NCBI GenBank assembly: GCA_021029095.1
Contig: JAJOHG010000010.1
Coordinates: forward strand, 248,001-312,000
DNA length: 64,000 bases
DNA from: Phellopilus nigrolimitatus
Taxonomy: Eukaryota > Basidiomycota > Agaricomycetes > Hymenochaetales > Hymenochaetaceae
Direction: 5' to 3'
The notes under the pieces are model-generated. The model was given only the letters and a program-made list of their open reading frames with translations, ran no database searches and was not told the DNA's origin. Position numbers and translations under genes: made by a program. Numbering within the stretch: the first letter of the stretch is position 1; the number at the start of each line of letters is the position of its first letter. Shown piece by piece: positions 32,252 through 44,032 of this stretch.

Positions 32252-34758
32252 TCAGTATACGCCCTGCACGGGCTCGTACACGAAGTCGCTGAAATATGCG
32301 GGCGCCGTCGAGTTTCTCCCGTTCCCAGTCGCATACATACCCACTAGTGTCTATGGCGATGCCAAATCGCCGGTTAGAGATCGGGTTCCCTGTTCGAATA
32401 GACAGAAATTTGAGGTGCTCACACCAGTAAAACCTCCGCTCACTTCCCTCGCCGCACCGTACCCGACGATCGTCCAATAAGGCGCCGATACAGACCGCGC
32501 GATTGACGATTCCGTGTATGAGAATGAGTACGTCGACGCGTTGACCGCCTGCACGCGGAGCAAAAGGCTGCCAGTATTATTCGGAAGCGGGAAGAGTCCG
32601 GACTGCGAGTACGCGTCCTCCAAGCCGTCCGCAGTTGCGTTCGCGTCGATTGTGCACAGGCGGATGTACTTCTGAAGCGCGCTGCCGTCCGCCAACCTTG
32701 CGGACGAATTTACATAAGTGTTGTTTAGTAGCACGACTCCCAAATCGAAGTGCTGATTGCGCTGTATGAAGAGCGTCATGCCCGCCTCTTCACCTTCCAC
32801 CTCGGGTGCAAAATCCATCTTGACGCTCGCACTAAACTCCAGTGCATCTTGTCGCCGTGCGATGAACGTACTCGTTCCCACTCCTTCGGTGCCGGTGATG
32901 TTTTCCGCAGAGCCAAGGATCTGCAGCGTATTCGGATGCCCATCTGGAGAGACCGTGAAGCGCGAAAAGTCCGGGTAACGATAGTATACAAGCTGACGCG
33001 GGAGTATCGAGCCTGGGAGAAAGCCACAGTTTGGGAGTGCCCGACGAGCGGGTCTGATGTAGGGGAGACGGTAGGCTATAAACGACATTTCAGAAACTCA
33101 ATTGCAGGACTCGGAGACTGCATCGACACACTGATTTTTTAGGCGGAAGGGGGCCAGTCATGTTGATATGTACGTGCCCGGGCTTTCCACCGTTGAATAC
33201 AGGAAATTCACCTGAATAAAACAGGATAAAGCCTTCAAGTCAGACCCTTGGGACGGAACTGAAACCAACCTTCATCCCATACCACGGGAGTGAGAGTAGT
33301 CTCGCGACCCATCGGACTATACACGAGTCAGTCACCGATCCAAGATAGACGATAAAAGCACGTCTACTGACTAATTTACCGTCCCATTGCGCGTGGCTAG
33401 TGCGACAGCCCACCAGTTTCCACTCGTATCTTGCAAGAGGTCGGCATGCCCAACGGTCTGGACTATAGAGGCCGTGAGCGCCTGAAGCTAATTTAGCACT
33501 GAAGAACGACTTAGAAAGGACCTACGATATTCAGTAGTGTTCGCATTTGTTAGGACCGGATTATATGAACACGGCGTATATGGACCGGATATATTTTCTG
33601 CGCGAGCCATACTGTTGTTAAAGATTGGAAGCATTCAGCTGAGCATTTCTCGTTATTGAAGTAAGCATACGAACGTGACCATATGACCCAAGCCTGTTCC
33701 GCCTGTTTATCAAGAATGTCAAAAATAATATACTTGGCATAGAGTAAAGAGAAGATGTTCCTTCAGCAATGAGGAGATAGTATCCATCTCTCCGCCTGTA
33801 GAGATGCGGTCCTTCAGGAGCCTATAAATAAGATTGTCGATATTACTCACATTCCAGTATTAAATAAAGGTTACCCACTATTCCGCCTGTACCACTCCAC
33901 ATTGTCATTGGGTCGCCGCTCAAGCTCTTTCCTGTCTCCAGGTCGATCACGAACTGCTGTATAGCGGGATATACTTCCCAATAGTGCGACCCTTGCACAT
34001 ACACCGTCCCGTCGTCATCCCAGAACTAGGCTGGTGTCATAGCCCTGGAACGAGAAATGCACGGGATCAGACCATCCATTACCGTTGTTGGCGAATACGT
34101 CGGTGGTGGTGAAGATGATCTTTGTTGTTCCAGGTGCGTGAAAATTATATCGAAAGTCGAAGAAATGACAAACGCACATTGTCCCATCGCGCTGTCGAGT
34201 CTTCAGGCTCGTAGTCCAACACGAGCGTCGTAGACACGTAAAAGGTGTTGTTGTGGTGTCTTTACAGTGATTCAGGAGTGAGCCTTCTTCAGTTTTGATC
34301 AAGCGGTGAAGTCCAACTCGCCTGATAGTAGCAGCCCAGATCCCGCCTGTAGTAGTGTTCACCGTAGCTAATGCAGGGAGTTGTTCGGGCCTAGGATAGG
34401 ACGTTGCCTATATGCAAAGAAAATACCACGTATTAATAAGTCCTACATAGGCATTACATGGGAATAGGCTTTCGAGACGCATCATACCAATTTGCTTCCA
34501 CTGCACGAGGTCGCGCGAAGTGTACACTGGAATCCCCGGAAACGCACTGAACGAACTCGTCACGCAGAAGTATTGCTCGTCGATACGGATGCAAGATGGG
34601 TCGGGCGCAAAGCCGCTGATGATCGGGTTGTGGTACGCTGTGAGCGCTGTGGGCACCTGGGCACCAGCGCGAGGAATGATTGTCTCAGAGCATTGTCCCA
34701 AGAGGGTTTCTGTGCAGAGAGCTCGCACTATAAGAGAAAATACAGCTAGTTTGAACAT
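32252..34758 (-). CDS. Secreted glycoside hydrolase family 43 (beta-xylosidase/arabinofuranosidase type)
   Basis: A signal peptide (MFKLAVFSLIVRALC) precedes YHNPIISGFAPDPSC, which carries the catalytic base Asp, and SFSAFPGIPVYTSRDLVQW. Further exons give the region with SFQGYDTS and WDDDGTVY, then PEGPHLYRR (catalytic acid Glu), GHADLLQD and WWAVALATRNG. The C-terminal exon starting near 33076 encodes a beta-sandwich of the GH43 C2/DUF1349 type and splices to a last exon ending YFSDFVYEPVQGVY. The first ATG after the acid-rich 5' leader is at 34758; an earlier TTG is rejected. One base too many near 34025 (between DTSL and FWDDD) breaks the frame, and one internal junction near 33590 is unclear. 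Expected role: removal of xylose or arabinose side chains from plant polysaccharides. Confidence 0.8.
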
Positions 34759-35089
34759 CTTAGCCTGGTGAGTCCCAGGTTTCGGAGAAAGACAGCGGCT
34801 CAATTATGCAAATGTCTGTCATGGCCTTCATAAATATCTTCCAATAACTGTCATATGCGAGTGATCACGAGAGCAGTTCGAAGAGGCGAAGAAGCAATCA
34901 GGACCGTCGAAGAAAGAAATGACTTTGAACTTGAAGTTGGCGGGCCGTCGGAATATTGTCGAATCGTACTCACGTGGCCACGCGTCACGAGTCAAAAAAA
35001 GTACGGGTCAAAACAAAAGATAAAAACCAGATCTCATTAGGACCACTGTGTTCAACTGTTCGCTTGTGTGTTATGCGTAGCCAAGCTAT

Positions 35090-38000
35090 TCACCCCCGCA
35101 AATCCGAGTAGCTCGGCGAGTCAACAAGGCCGATAGGCTCCATGCCCGACGCAATCGTTGCGGTGTATACGAGCTCGACGTCGGCTATTTTCGCTCCGGC
35201 CGCATCTGGAAAGGAAAAATAATTAGATCAGAAAAAGAGATTTACGTAGGCCGTCGATTCAATGGAACAGACATCGTACCTAGAGACCATATAGTGAAAA
35301 GTAGCTCATTACTTCCTTGATGGTTGAGGATACCTTCAGGAAGCTAGACGTAGATATTAGATTGAGCAGACGATTCGGCTCGCACAGTGAGCTTTGCCGT
35401 CTTACCGGGTAGACAGTCTGCGGACCATAGTTCGAGCTGAATCGCCCGAACTGCCATCCATTGATGTATATAACGGAGCGGTAATTGCTGCTGGGCGTCC
35501 TCTCAAACTGCAGCGCGACGGGTACATCGGCATTGGTTGGAAGGTCCAGGTCGAAAGTCGTTCGGTATGCTGTTATCCCAGCAGCTTCAAGGCCGACATA
35601 AGGCGAGCAAGTAGAATCATTTGTTGACGTTGACCAATTGGTAGTCGGGAAGCCAGGCAGGTGCGCGCCTAACATCGAACGAAGATGTAAGCGTAAAGTA
35701 TCAAATTTTCGAAAAAGCGGATCCGAATACCGATGCGCTCGATAAACAAGCCTCCTTCGTTGAGAGGGCCGCGAACAACGTCTGGGTAGTCTTCGCCTCC
35801 GAGATTGCCCTGGATCTTCCAAACGTCGAAGTCGCCTCCGCCGAGCAACTGGTAACCTCTAATCCCTCTCGGAGTCTTTCGGTGAAGTCTATCAGCGAAT
35901 CTGATCTACCACACTCGAATGTCCGCACCTTGAAGGAGTCGTCGCCACCATAGTCTTCTTCCAGACCAGTCTGGTCGAAAACGACCGTCACGATGTTTTC
36001 ACCGCTTAGGACGTCGGTCGAGTTGAACGTCCAAGTAACGTTTGTCATATCACTGCTAGTGCCCTGGCTGGAACCCAAGAATGCCGAGTTCAGAAAAACG
36101 CTGTATCCGAAATTGGAGCCACTGTAGAGATATTAAAGCAAAGTTCGAGCTAAGATAAATCTTCTGGTGAGGTAGTAAGACACATACCCCTGGACAGAAA
36201 GCTCGACCCCGGTGGCATTTCCCGTGAAGTTTCCGCGAGCGATATGATTTCCTTTGAATGCCAGAAGTTAGGGCATGAATGGGCATGAGCAGAACACGAT
36301 TGCCGACCTTGGTGAAAGCCATAAATATCTGCATAAAGAATGTACTGGAAACCATTCTACGTCAGTCTATGAGGTAGAGAAAGCGGTTGAAAGACCTCGT
36401 TACCTTGCCTCCCGTCGGCTGGTATGGTCGGTCCGTGCTCGTCACGTTTGCGATGATCCAATTACTATCATCAAATCCGTCCTGGATCTCAGGCAGGGAG
36501 TCCGCGCAGAACCACGTAACGTTCTTCAAGCTCGGCAACGACGCCTGCACACCGAAGTCAAGCGTCGCCCTCAGCGAGCCGATGTCCGAACTGCTCAGTG
36601 CTAACGCCTTGTCCGTTCCACGACACGCTTGTCACGGACTCGGGTGCAAACACATCCAGCGTCGTCGTCGCGTTGAGGTCGCCGGTGAGGAGGAGCGCGG
36701 AGCCGTCGCTCGAGAGCGTGGCGTTGCGCACGAGATACGGGCCGGCGACGAGCACAGCGGGCACGTCGGGCGCCTGGTCGTACTGCGTCGCGTTGCTGCT
36801 GGGCAGACGCGGCGCCCAGAAGGTCGTCGCCGTGACCTTGTCGGCGACAAGCACAGTCGCGTTTCCGAACGAGATCGCGCAGACGCCCGACGGCGAACCT
36901 GTGATAACAACAGTGCCGTTGGTCGTGGTAGCGTTGACGGACGAACATCCACTGATCGCAGGTGTACCGGTTCCGCCGGAAACAACTGCCTCGATAGACT
37001 GTCCAGCGAGAGCATAAAGTATGATGAAGTCCGTTGCATTCAAGGTCGTCCAAGTCATAACCTATCATGAAGGTGGGATTAAGTAAATAACACGGTCCCG
37101 GTAAGACCGCTTGTCACTGCACCTCAGCCGTAGAATAGATCAGTGTGTGCGAACCGAACGGGTATTCCGACACGATGATCTTGCTTTCCCGGCCATCGAG
37201 TGTCAACTGCCCGCCGAATTGAGGGATGGTGACCTCTCCCTGCGTCGTGTTTACTTGAAGCGTAAAGTCTGTGCTATTCGTAATCCTAGGCACCAACCCC
37301 TTCTGTCAGTAATACAGTAGACTGAACGAATCACACTTTTCGACTCACCCATTACTCGTCTGCCTGACGACGTAGAAGTTGACGCCAGTGCTCGATGTCA
37401 GCGCAGTTGTATAGATACTAGCGTTGTTCGAGAACGCCGTCCCACTCCCAACCGTCCCATTGCCAAAGCGCTCGGCGATGAGGAAATCGGGCGATGCGTG
37501 CAGGAAGTATGCCTGAAGCTTGAGTTCAGAATACTTTGTCGTGAGTGTGCGGTCTTCTCTGATCGGTGCGCCGTAATCGTATCTAGTCGAGCCCACGGTG
37601 TCAAACTCCGAACGAAATGAATTAATAAGGGCACGATTACGAACGAGGTGTAGACGGACGGCTCAGCGAGATTTCCCCAGTTCGTGCCGCCATACGTCTG
37701 TGGGCATATAGATCATTATATCAACTTCAAACCAAGCCATACTGTAGACTCACCATATACAACGATTGGAGAGTCACTTGGGCTGCATAATTATTCTTGC
37801 AGTGAACAATTAGTTAAGGGAAACTTCGCCGATCTCGGTTTCCGTACCTTATAAAACACCTAAAAGGCTCGTGTCGGTCAGCTCAGGAAACATGCCCATA
37901 CTAAAGTTGTACGAACATTGGCAAATTGTTCGTTCAGGAGGTCATAACACATGTCGTAACCGTACTGCTCAGACAACGTTGTTAACAATAGGCTAGCAAC

Positions 38001-39324
38001 ACCGAAGTCGAAAGGCATACACCACCCCAGGGATCAAACGAGCCCCCTTGAAACTCGGCTGAGGCCCACATGACATCTGGATCTATTTGCTGCAGACAAA
38101 TCAATCATCGTCAGTTTACGTAGGGAACCGGTGACGAAGCGGAAGGCAATCCTGTGAATAGAGACAGGAGAAAATCCAATATAACACTTACCTGGTGCAA
38201 ATCGTTCAGATTACTGGATACACCACTCCATGAGCTCGGGTTGCTGCAGTCGAACCCGTTTGGGTATTGGTCCCAGTTGTATAGATCTACCATACCGAGC
38301 CCACTGGCAAAGACGCCAGACGGCGACTTGTCGTTGTGCGTGAGTGGAACCTTCGTGATGCCGTTCGCGCGGAGCGTGTTCTCAATGAGTTGCATGTACT
38401 CAGAGCGGCCAGGGTCGGACGGCGTGGACTCCATGAACTCATTCTCGGACTGCACCGCAATGACAGGGCCGTCGGGATACTAGAAAGACAGGACAGGGGA
38501 AGGCATTTGAGAAATTAAGAAGGAAGTACGGAAAGAACGCGTGGTTCTCGCCTGGTAGGGTGCAGCGAAGTTCGCGACCGAAGTCATGAATGGCGTCCAT
38601 GCATCTGTAAATCCGGTTTGGTTTGTACGAGCCGTGGCCGGGTTATTCGTGAGCCACCCAGGAAATCCTCCGGCATCTCGGGGACGTCATTAGCACACTG
38701 ATTACTGGTATAGTAGTGAGCCGAGCTCACTTGTTTCAGCCTAAGTCACAGTTATGTCAAGAACAAAGTTTTACCGCTCAAAAATAGCTCAGAAAACATA
38801 CATTGATGTAGGGCTTCAAATAAGCCGACTTAGCATGACTATCCGAAAAGAATTTTCAGCAATGCGCACTTACCCCTGGACGCGCAATAACAAGTAGGCC
38901 GACTTCCTTCGCGACTTCATATACGTCTGTTTGTGACCTGTAATAATCAAAGTCGAGATTCCCTTGCTTTCCTTCCGATACTCCCCAGTGATGATACACA
39001 GAAATAGGCGTTCCAGCCTGCAGCCTTTCAACCAAAGCTTCAGAAAAAAAGGATCAATGAGACAGATGTCGTCGTACGCACCTTCATTTTCTGGAAAATA
39101 TCCCGCCATATCGGCTTCCCGCTCGGCGCAGCGCCAGGCGTGAACCTCGCCGCTAAACACATATAGACGCTTGTCATCCAGAAGAGCGAATGCGCGTCGA
39201 AGGTGACCGATGCAGACGAGTTGCCATGGTAGAAGCCTGGAGAGCCCGGTGGAACCGTGTATGCCAGCACCGACAGGCAATGAGCTGTCAGAGCAAAGAA
39301 AGCCCACTTCATCGCAGACCTCAT
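35090..39324 (-). CDS. Secreted beta-galactosidase, glycoside hydrolase family 35
   Basis: A signal peptide ([21 protein letters not shown]) is followed by GH35 blocks: [14 protein letters not shown] with [23 protein letters not shown], then AGGFPGWL. The acid/base Glu lies in VQSENEF, and [14 protein letters not shown] follows. TYGGTNWGN, the LacA domain-2/3-like part ([17 protein letters not shown]) and two beta-galactosidase jelly-roll domains ([10 protein letters not shown] to the last exon [10 protein letters not shown]) complete it. About 20 introns occur; three exons have only 12 (38802-38813), 10 (38731-38740) and 12 bases (37848-37859). Four single-base shifts (near 39185, 39120, 39010 and 36590) disturb the frame. 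One intron appears to start GCGAGA. GH35 enzymes remove terminal beta-galactose from galactans or xyloglucan. Orientation and place suggest coordinated use with the adjacent GH43. Confidence 0.82.
38731..38813 (-). other. Two adjacent microexons (12 and 10 bases) of the GH35 gene
   Basis: CCCTACATCAAT (38813-38802) encodes Pro-Tyr-Ile-Asn, and GCTGAAACAA (38740-38731) encodes Ala-Glu-Thr plus one base. They are separated by a GT-AG intron and joined to ARPG upstream and AGGFPGW downstream, restoring the conserved GPYINAE(T/W) block of family 35. Confidence 0.75.
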
Positions 39325-39804
39325 GGAGTTTCAAGCGCGATGACTGGACTTAGCGGAACACTTTATAGACAAATGTACGCGTTATTTATGTACGGAGATC
39401 AACAAGCGCGCGGACCGGCGTTCATCACGCGGAGACGGTAACATGAGGCCGAACAGAGAACGAGCCGGCGCGGAGCAGAATTTGAGAACAGCTGAGCAGG
39501 TTTCAAGGTCGCCGCACAACAGACAGGCACCACAGAATCCGAACGGTTGAACGGGCTTTCCTTATGAGTCCTTTCCTCATCATAGAATGAACTGATGATG
39601 AATGATGAGCTGGACGTTCTTGCGATTCTGCGGCGACGTTTGCCTCAAAAATAAGGCCAAAGTGCACGACGATCGGACGAGACGTGTCGAACAGTCCACA
39701 GTGATCGGCATTGTTCGGCAATGGTGCTTAAGTCCGATAAGGCAAGCTGTCCTTACCACGCCACAATTGAGATCTGCACGGTCTTTTGGAGCTCATCGAG
39801 GCTC
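39325..39804. promoter_or_regulatory. Divergent promoter region of the GH35 and SAP/F-box genes
   Basis: About 480 bases lie between two divergent start codons. No TATA box stands out. An upstream in-frame ATG at 39721 for the rightward gene is possible, but I prefer 39805. Confidence 0.35.
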
Positions 39805-41114
39805 ATGGCGGTAACGACGAGCACGACTGTCGTACCCACTATCTCTCACCTCTCGAAACTGCATTTAATGCCATGCCCAGCGCAGGAGTCTGATAACTTC
39901 TCCAGTGTCATTCACGATGCTTACTCCCGACTCACCCACGATCAGCTCATCGTCTTCCTGACACTCCGTTCTCTGCCTACAGACGGCTCAGACACCGAGC
40001 TCGTCTCCCGTCTTACACATTTCGACTTGCAGACGTACCGCTCTACCAACGCTCAGGGGAATGCACCGACTCTTAGCCCGCAGTACCCGAGCTCTGCATC
40101 CCTCACACCGTCTCCAGTGGCGACCACGCGCGCAAGGCAGCCAAGACTGCCCGACATGCCTACGGAGATTCTCGCGGATATACTGGACCTGCTGGGCGAC
40201 TGGGAGCTCTGTAAGGCTGTGGGGCTGCCGACATCGCTCCCCCGCCCTTCCCCGTGGGCACGCGCGTCTGACACAGACGAAGCCATGCTCTCCGGCTTCG
40301 TGCCGCTCATCCGCTCCGCCGACCCCGTGCGCAACCCGCCCACGAAGCTCGGCGCGACGCTCACCGTGCGCTTCGGCTACGTGCACGTCCTCGAGGTCCT
40401 CCTGCACTCGTACCGCTCGCACTTTCCCGTCTGGTTTAGAAACGACATTATTCCGATCGTCGCGTCCCAGAACGGGCGGACGGGTGTGCTGACGTGGTGG
40501 AAGCACGGCGTGGACGCGCAGATTCTGCCGAGGCCGGCCCCGTCGTCGATCTCGGAGGCTATTGACGGAGCGTGCCGCAACGGAAAGCGCTATTCGCTCG
40601 ACTGGTGGGTCGCGTCGAGGATACCGCTCGAATACTCGGAGGCGGCGCTCGAGTCAGCGAGTGCGAAGAACCACGTGCACATCCTGGAATGGTGGAAGCG
40701 TTCGAGGCTGCCGTTGAAGATTGGCGGGTCATGGACATGGCGAGCAGCGCGGGACACGTCGAGGTGCTCTCCTGGTGGTTGCACTCGTCGCTCGAGTTCA
40801 AGTACGACCGGCAGGCTCTACACCACGCATCGCTCCACGGCAAAGTCGACGTGCTGCAGTGGTGGCTGGAGAGCGGGCTGCAGATGATTTTCGACCAAGA
40901 CGCGCTGACGCTTGCGACGCGGTACAACCGGCCGGAGGTGCTCGAGTGGTGGGATCGCAGCGGGCTGCCTGCACAGTACCGCATCTGCGATATCGAAGAG
41001 GCACTGGAGGATGCGATTGGCGGAGGGGAGGCGGCGAGGGAGTGGTGGAGGAAAAAAGGCGTCAATTTCAACGCTAATGATACCGAGTGGATGAAGCTGC
41101 AGACGTTGAACTGA
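39805..41114 (+). CDS. SAP plus F-box-like protein with ankyrin-like Trp-Trp repeats, one frame correction needed
   Basis: After MAVTTSTTVV the protein has a SAP-like module (YSRLTHDQLIVFLTLRSL, PTDG, TELVSRL). An F-box-like helix follows (LPDMPTEILADILDLLGDWE), then about seven 30-residue repeats: VLEVLLHSY, GVLTWWKHG, SLDWWVASRIPLEYS, ILEWWKRSRLPL, VLSWWLHSSLEF, VLQWWLESGLQM, VLEWWDRSGLPA. These resemble the degenerate ankyrin-like repeats of large mushroom gene families. The reading frame breaks once, near 40710-40715, between RSRLPLK and RVMDMASSAGHVEVLSWW. There are no introns. It is probably a substrate adaptor for SCF ubiquitin ligases or a nucleic-acid-linked scaffold; both are inference. 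Confidence 0.6.
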
Positions 41115-41874
41115 TGGACTCGGTTGGGATTGTACATTTTAGATTTAGTGTTGATAACTTTGCTGTCTCACCGCGCTATGTCGCTTACTTATTTCTTGGC
41201 TTTCCATCACGTGTAGGCACATGTATAAACAAGCCAATCTATCCGTTGTATTTAAGTAATGTAATAGCATATGTATTGTTTTGAAAGGGCCGCTAGTACT
41301 TTTTTCTTTTGTTACTGTAGTGCGTGATTGCTCCTGCAAACCATTCTGATAATTCGTTCTGGCTATGCGCTCGATGACGTGCACATCGCTCTCTATCTAC
41401 CAGTTCACGTTTTCCGCGAAAATGCCCTTATGAAGTCAAGTTCATCACCCATCATACCATCGTTCATCTCCGAAGGATTTTCTGCATAGCCGAATGAGCT
41501 TACTGAAAACATAAGAAACAATCACTCCAACCGAGCTTTCCTGCTGAAACGCAAGACACAGAGCAAGGTATCTGGGACCTTTATTTGTGTATCCTGGTCC
41601 CCCGAACGATTGACCACTGCAAAATATCGTGCCGCTCTTCCTTATACTTCACATTATTGAGGACTCGCTGGCCATGTTGTTTCTCTGAATGACTGTGAGG
41701 AACGGCGGATCATACTACGTTCATGAGCACGCACTATCCATATCGAAGGGAAAGGAGCGTGACGGAAGGAGACGAGCGTGATGGAAAGAGGAGAAGTCGC
41801 ATAGGTAGAAGCAAGAAGAAAAGGAACGAGAAGCCTCGCCAGCATCCCCGATGTCATTGTGTCGATGTCGCGAC
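41115..41874. other. Convergent intergenic region
   Basis: It separates the stop codons of the SAP/F-box gene (plus) and the trypsin-like peptidase gene (minus). Only short frames are present. AT-rich DNA at 41230-41300 fits 3' UTR. Confidence 0.4.
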
Positions 41875-43591
41875 CTACGTCTTGATTGGGTAGAGGTAGG
41901 AGTTGGGGAAGGCCTTCTTGATTTTCTCCTGGAGCCAGAAATACGGCGTCACGTAGGTCACGTCTGTAGAGTCAGTTTTGCCGGAACCGCCGGTGAGCAG
42001 ACCGACGATGCGTCCCAGCCCGTCAACGACAATGGACCCCGAATCCCCGGGGGCGGAGAATGCGCCGTCCTTGTGGCTGTAGGGGTAGATGGCGATCTCC
42101 ATCGACGTCGACTCTTGATACCGTAGTCGTCGTACTCCCGAACGAAGGACTCTATACCGGTTCCGCGACCGATGGTGACACCAGTGCTCCTACCGTTTTT
42201 GATGAGGATAAGGCACTCCTCTCCGTTTGCGTCGAGCGATTTCGGTTGGCGTATTTCCTCCTCCTCGACGATGCCCTTGACTTGCAGGAGACCGCCAATC
42301 GGATAATTGAAGGAGGAGTGGCCCTCGGGGTGAGGGTGCATCTTGAGACGAAGTCGGCTACCGAAATCTTGTTTCCTGGACATAATAGTCAGACTAAACG
42401 ACCTTAGTAAGGTAGATCGAAACGTACCGATATACACGACGTTGCCCTTGAAATCATTCCAATCGATATTGTCGCGGATGAGCCTCGATCAAAGCCCAAT
42501 CCTCGGTGAATTGCTTGGGCTCGGTACCGACGGAAATAGGAGGAGCGTAGACGACGTGACCGAGTACGCGCTGGCCCAACGTGCTCCAGTGCTTGGTAAT
42601 GCCATCGTAGAACGCGTCTATGGCCACGATCGTCTCCCCCGCGTTCGCCAACTTGCGCTGAAACTTCTCGCGCGCCTTAGCTACCGTGGCGTCCTCATCC
42701 TCCCCCAACGCAGCAAGTTCCCTCTTGTAATGATTGATGAATATAAGCTCGCGCCCAATCTTGGCCATCATGTCCTCGAGGGCGTCTGAGAAGGCTTTGC
42801 TGCCGAGGATGAGAACGTCCTCACGAGGCTGGCTGGTCCTCTTGCGCTCATAGAGCACGTTGCGGTGTGCGCTCGGCGGGAGAGCGACGTGTCGGGCGGT
42901 CAGGAGGAAGACCCGGTCGCTCTGGCCGCCCTCGCAGAGGTACAGGGCACCAGTGCCCTCGAAGTGAGGAGTGTTTCGGGGAGCGATCTGAACACCGAGA
43001 GCGCCAGTGAAGGGGCTACCGATGTCGGCGGTGGGATCTAGGGAGATCACGTGCTTGAGAAGCTGCGGGCCATCGGACCTGGTGAAGACGGACTCTCTGA
43101 AAGCGATCTCGACGTCAGGGAAACTGAGCGGCGGCGAGGATCTTTTTGCAGCCGGCGGCGGCGGCCTTGGCGGCCTCGAGGGAGAGAGACCTAGGAATGA
43201 CGCCCACCCAGAGATAGAGGGGACCGGCTTTCCCTTCTTTCTCGGCGAAGCGGACAGGATCGATGCTCGTCCACAGGACTTGAATGGAATCGAGGAAGTT
43301 GTACACCTCTTTACCTAGTGTGCGCCAAACGTCTCGGAGCGGGTGATTGCAGACGGGCCTGGCCTCCCTCGGCACGCGCTGCGCCTGCGGGCCCTTGGGC
43401 ACTCGCCACTCGTCGCCCGTACGGTAGACGGAGATGGGGCAAGAAGGGAAGCCGTAGAAGTCGGAGAAAGCCCCGGAGTAGGAGTTGTCTTCCGGGACGT
43501 CCTTGGTAGTAGTGGGATAGACAGGTGACCCCGCGCTCTTTTGCTGAGCGACGGCAAGGCACGAGATAAAGAATTCGCTTCCGAAATCCAC
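41875..43591 (-). CDS. Trypsin-like serine peptidase domain protein, 5' exon not resolved
   Basis: The likely catalytic triad is visible: His in FLLTARHVALP, Asp in EDWALIE, Ser in SAPGDSGSIVVDG. Further downstream come IVGLLTGGSGKTDSTD and a C-terminal VTPYFWLQEKIKKAFP. The N-terminal third (SAGSPVYPTTTKD, then VPREARPVCNHPLRDVW) is typical of a mushroom family of unknown role with a degenerate S1 fold. The first coding piece opens right after a TTCCAG acceptor at 43591, so an earlier exon carrying the ATG must lie in 43600-43750; I could not choose it. Single-base shifts occur near 43118, 42470 and 42110. One intron lies at about 42390-42425. No signal peptide is seen, so an intracellular role is likely. 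Confidence 0.65.
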
Positions 43592-44032
43592 TGGAACGAG
43601 AGAGCAGAAACGAAAACGTGAGTACGAGGAGGTAGTAAAAAGCTAAATGGCTGACTGGTAGACGGTGGCTGGCTGGGTGAGAGGAAGAACGAGAAGGTAA
43701 GTACGGGAAGATAGGGGGCAGAGTCGACTGTGTAGTAATTTACCACCGTAGCTTATTCTCTAGTTAAGTGTTTATAATTACCTAATAAGTCAAGTTTCTC
43801 GTATCTTCCACCGATCCCTATGCAATATGGGAGGTTCGGCTGTAAAAGGAGGCGTGCTACGTATATCGAGACTTTCGGCTGTGCCCAAACTGTGGTACGA
43901 GTCAGTCTTGGTGGCGTCATCTACGCCACCAGAGACAAACAAATGCCAAACAATACCGTTTTGATATAGACTGCTCTGAACTGCCCTTGTCACTATCCTT
44001 CCTACCGTCACTAGCAGCAATCTTACCAAGCT
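43592..44032. promoter_or_regulatory. Divergent promoter region of the peptidase and PARG-like genes
   Basis: It contains the unresolved 5' exon of the minus-strand peptidase and the leader of the plus-strand PARG-like gene. A TTATAATTACC stretch near 43773 could serve either gene. No repeated element was seen. Confidence 0.3.

Noticed and set aside
34758..34803. Upstream TTG start for GH43
   Set aside because: Eukaryotic start at the ATG at 34758 gives a proper signal peptide; the earlier piece has no hydrophobic core.
36530..36605. An intron in GH35 from GTTAGC to GTGCAG instead of a frameshift
   Set aside because: The phase would fit, but the intron would remove a [13 protein letters not shown] block that the family keeps, and GTTAGC is a poor donor. 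I prefer a one-base error.
36598..37017. Long plus-strand frames opposite the GH35 gene
   Set aside because: Shadow of GC-rich third positions in GH35; the minus strand has family motifs and these frames have none.
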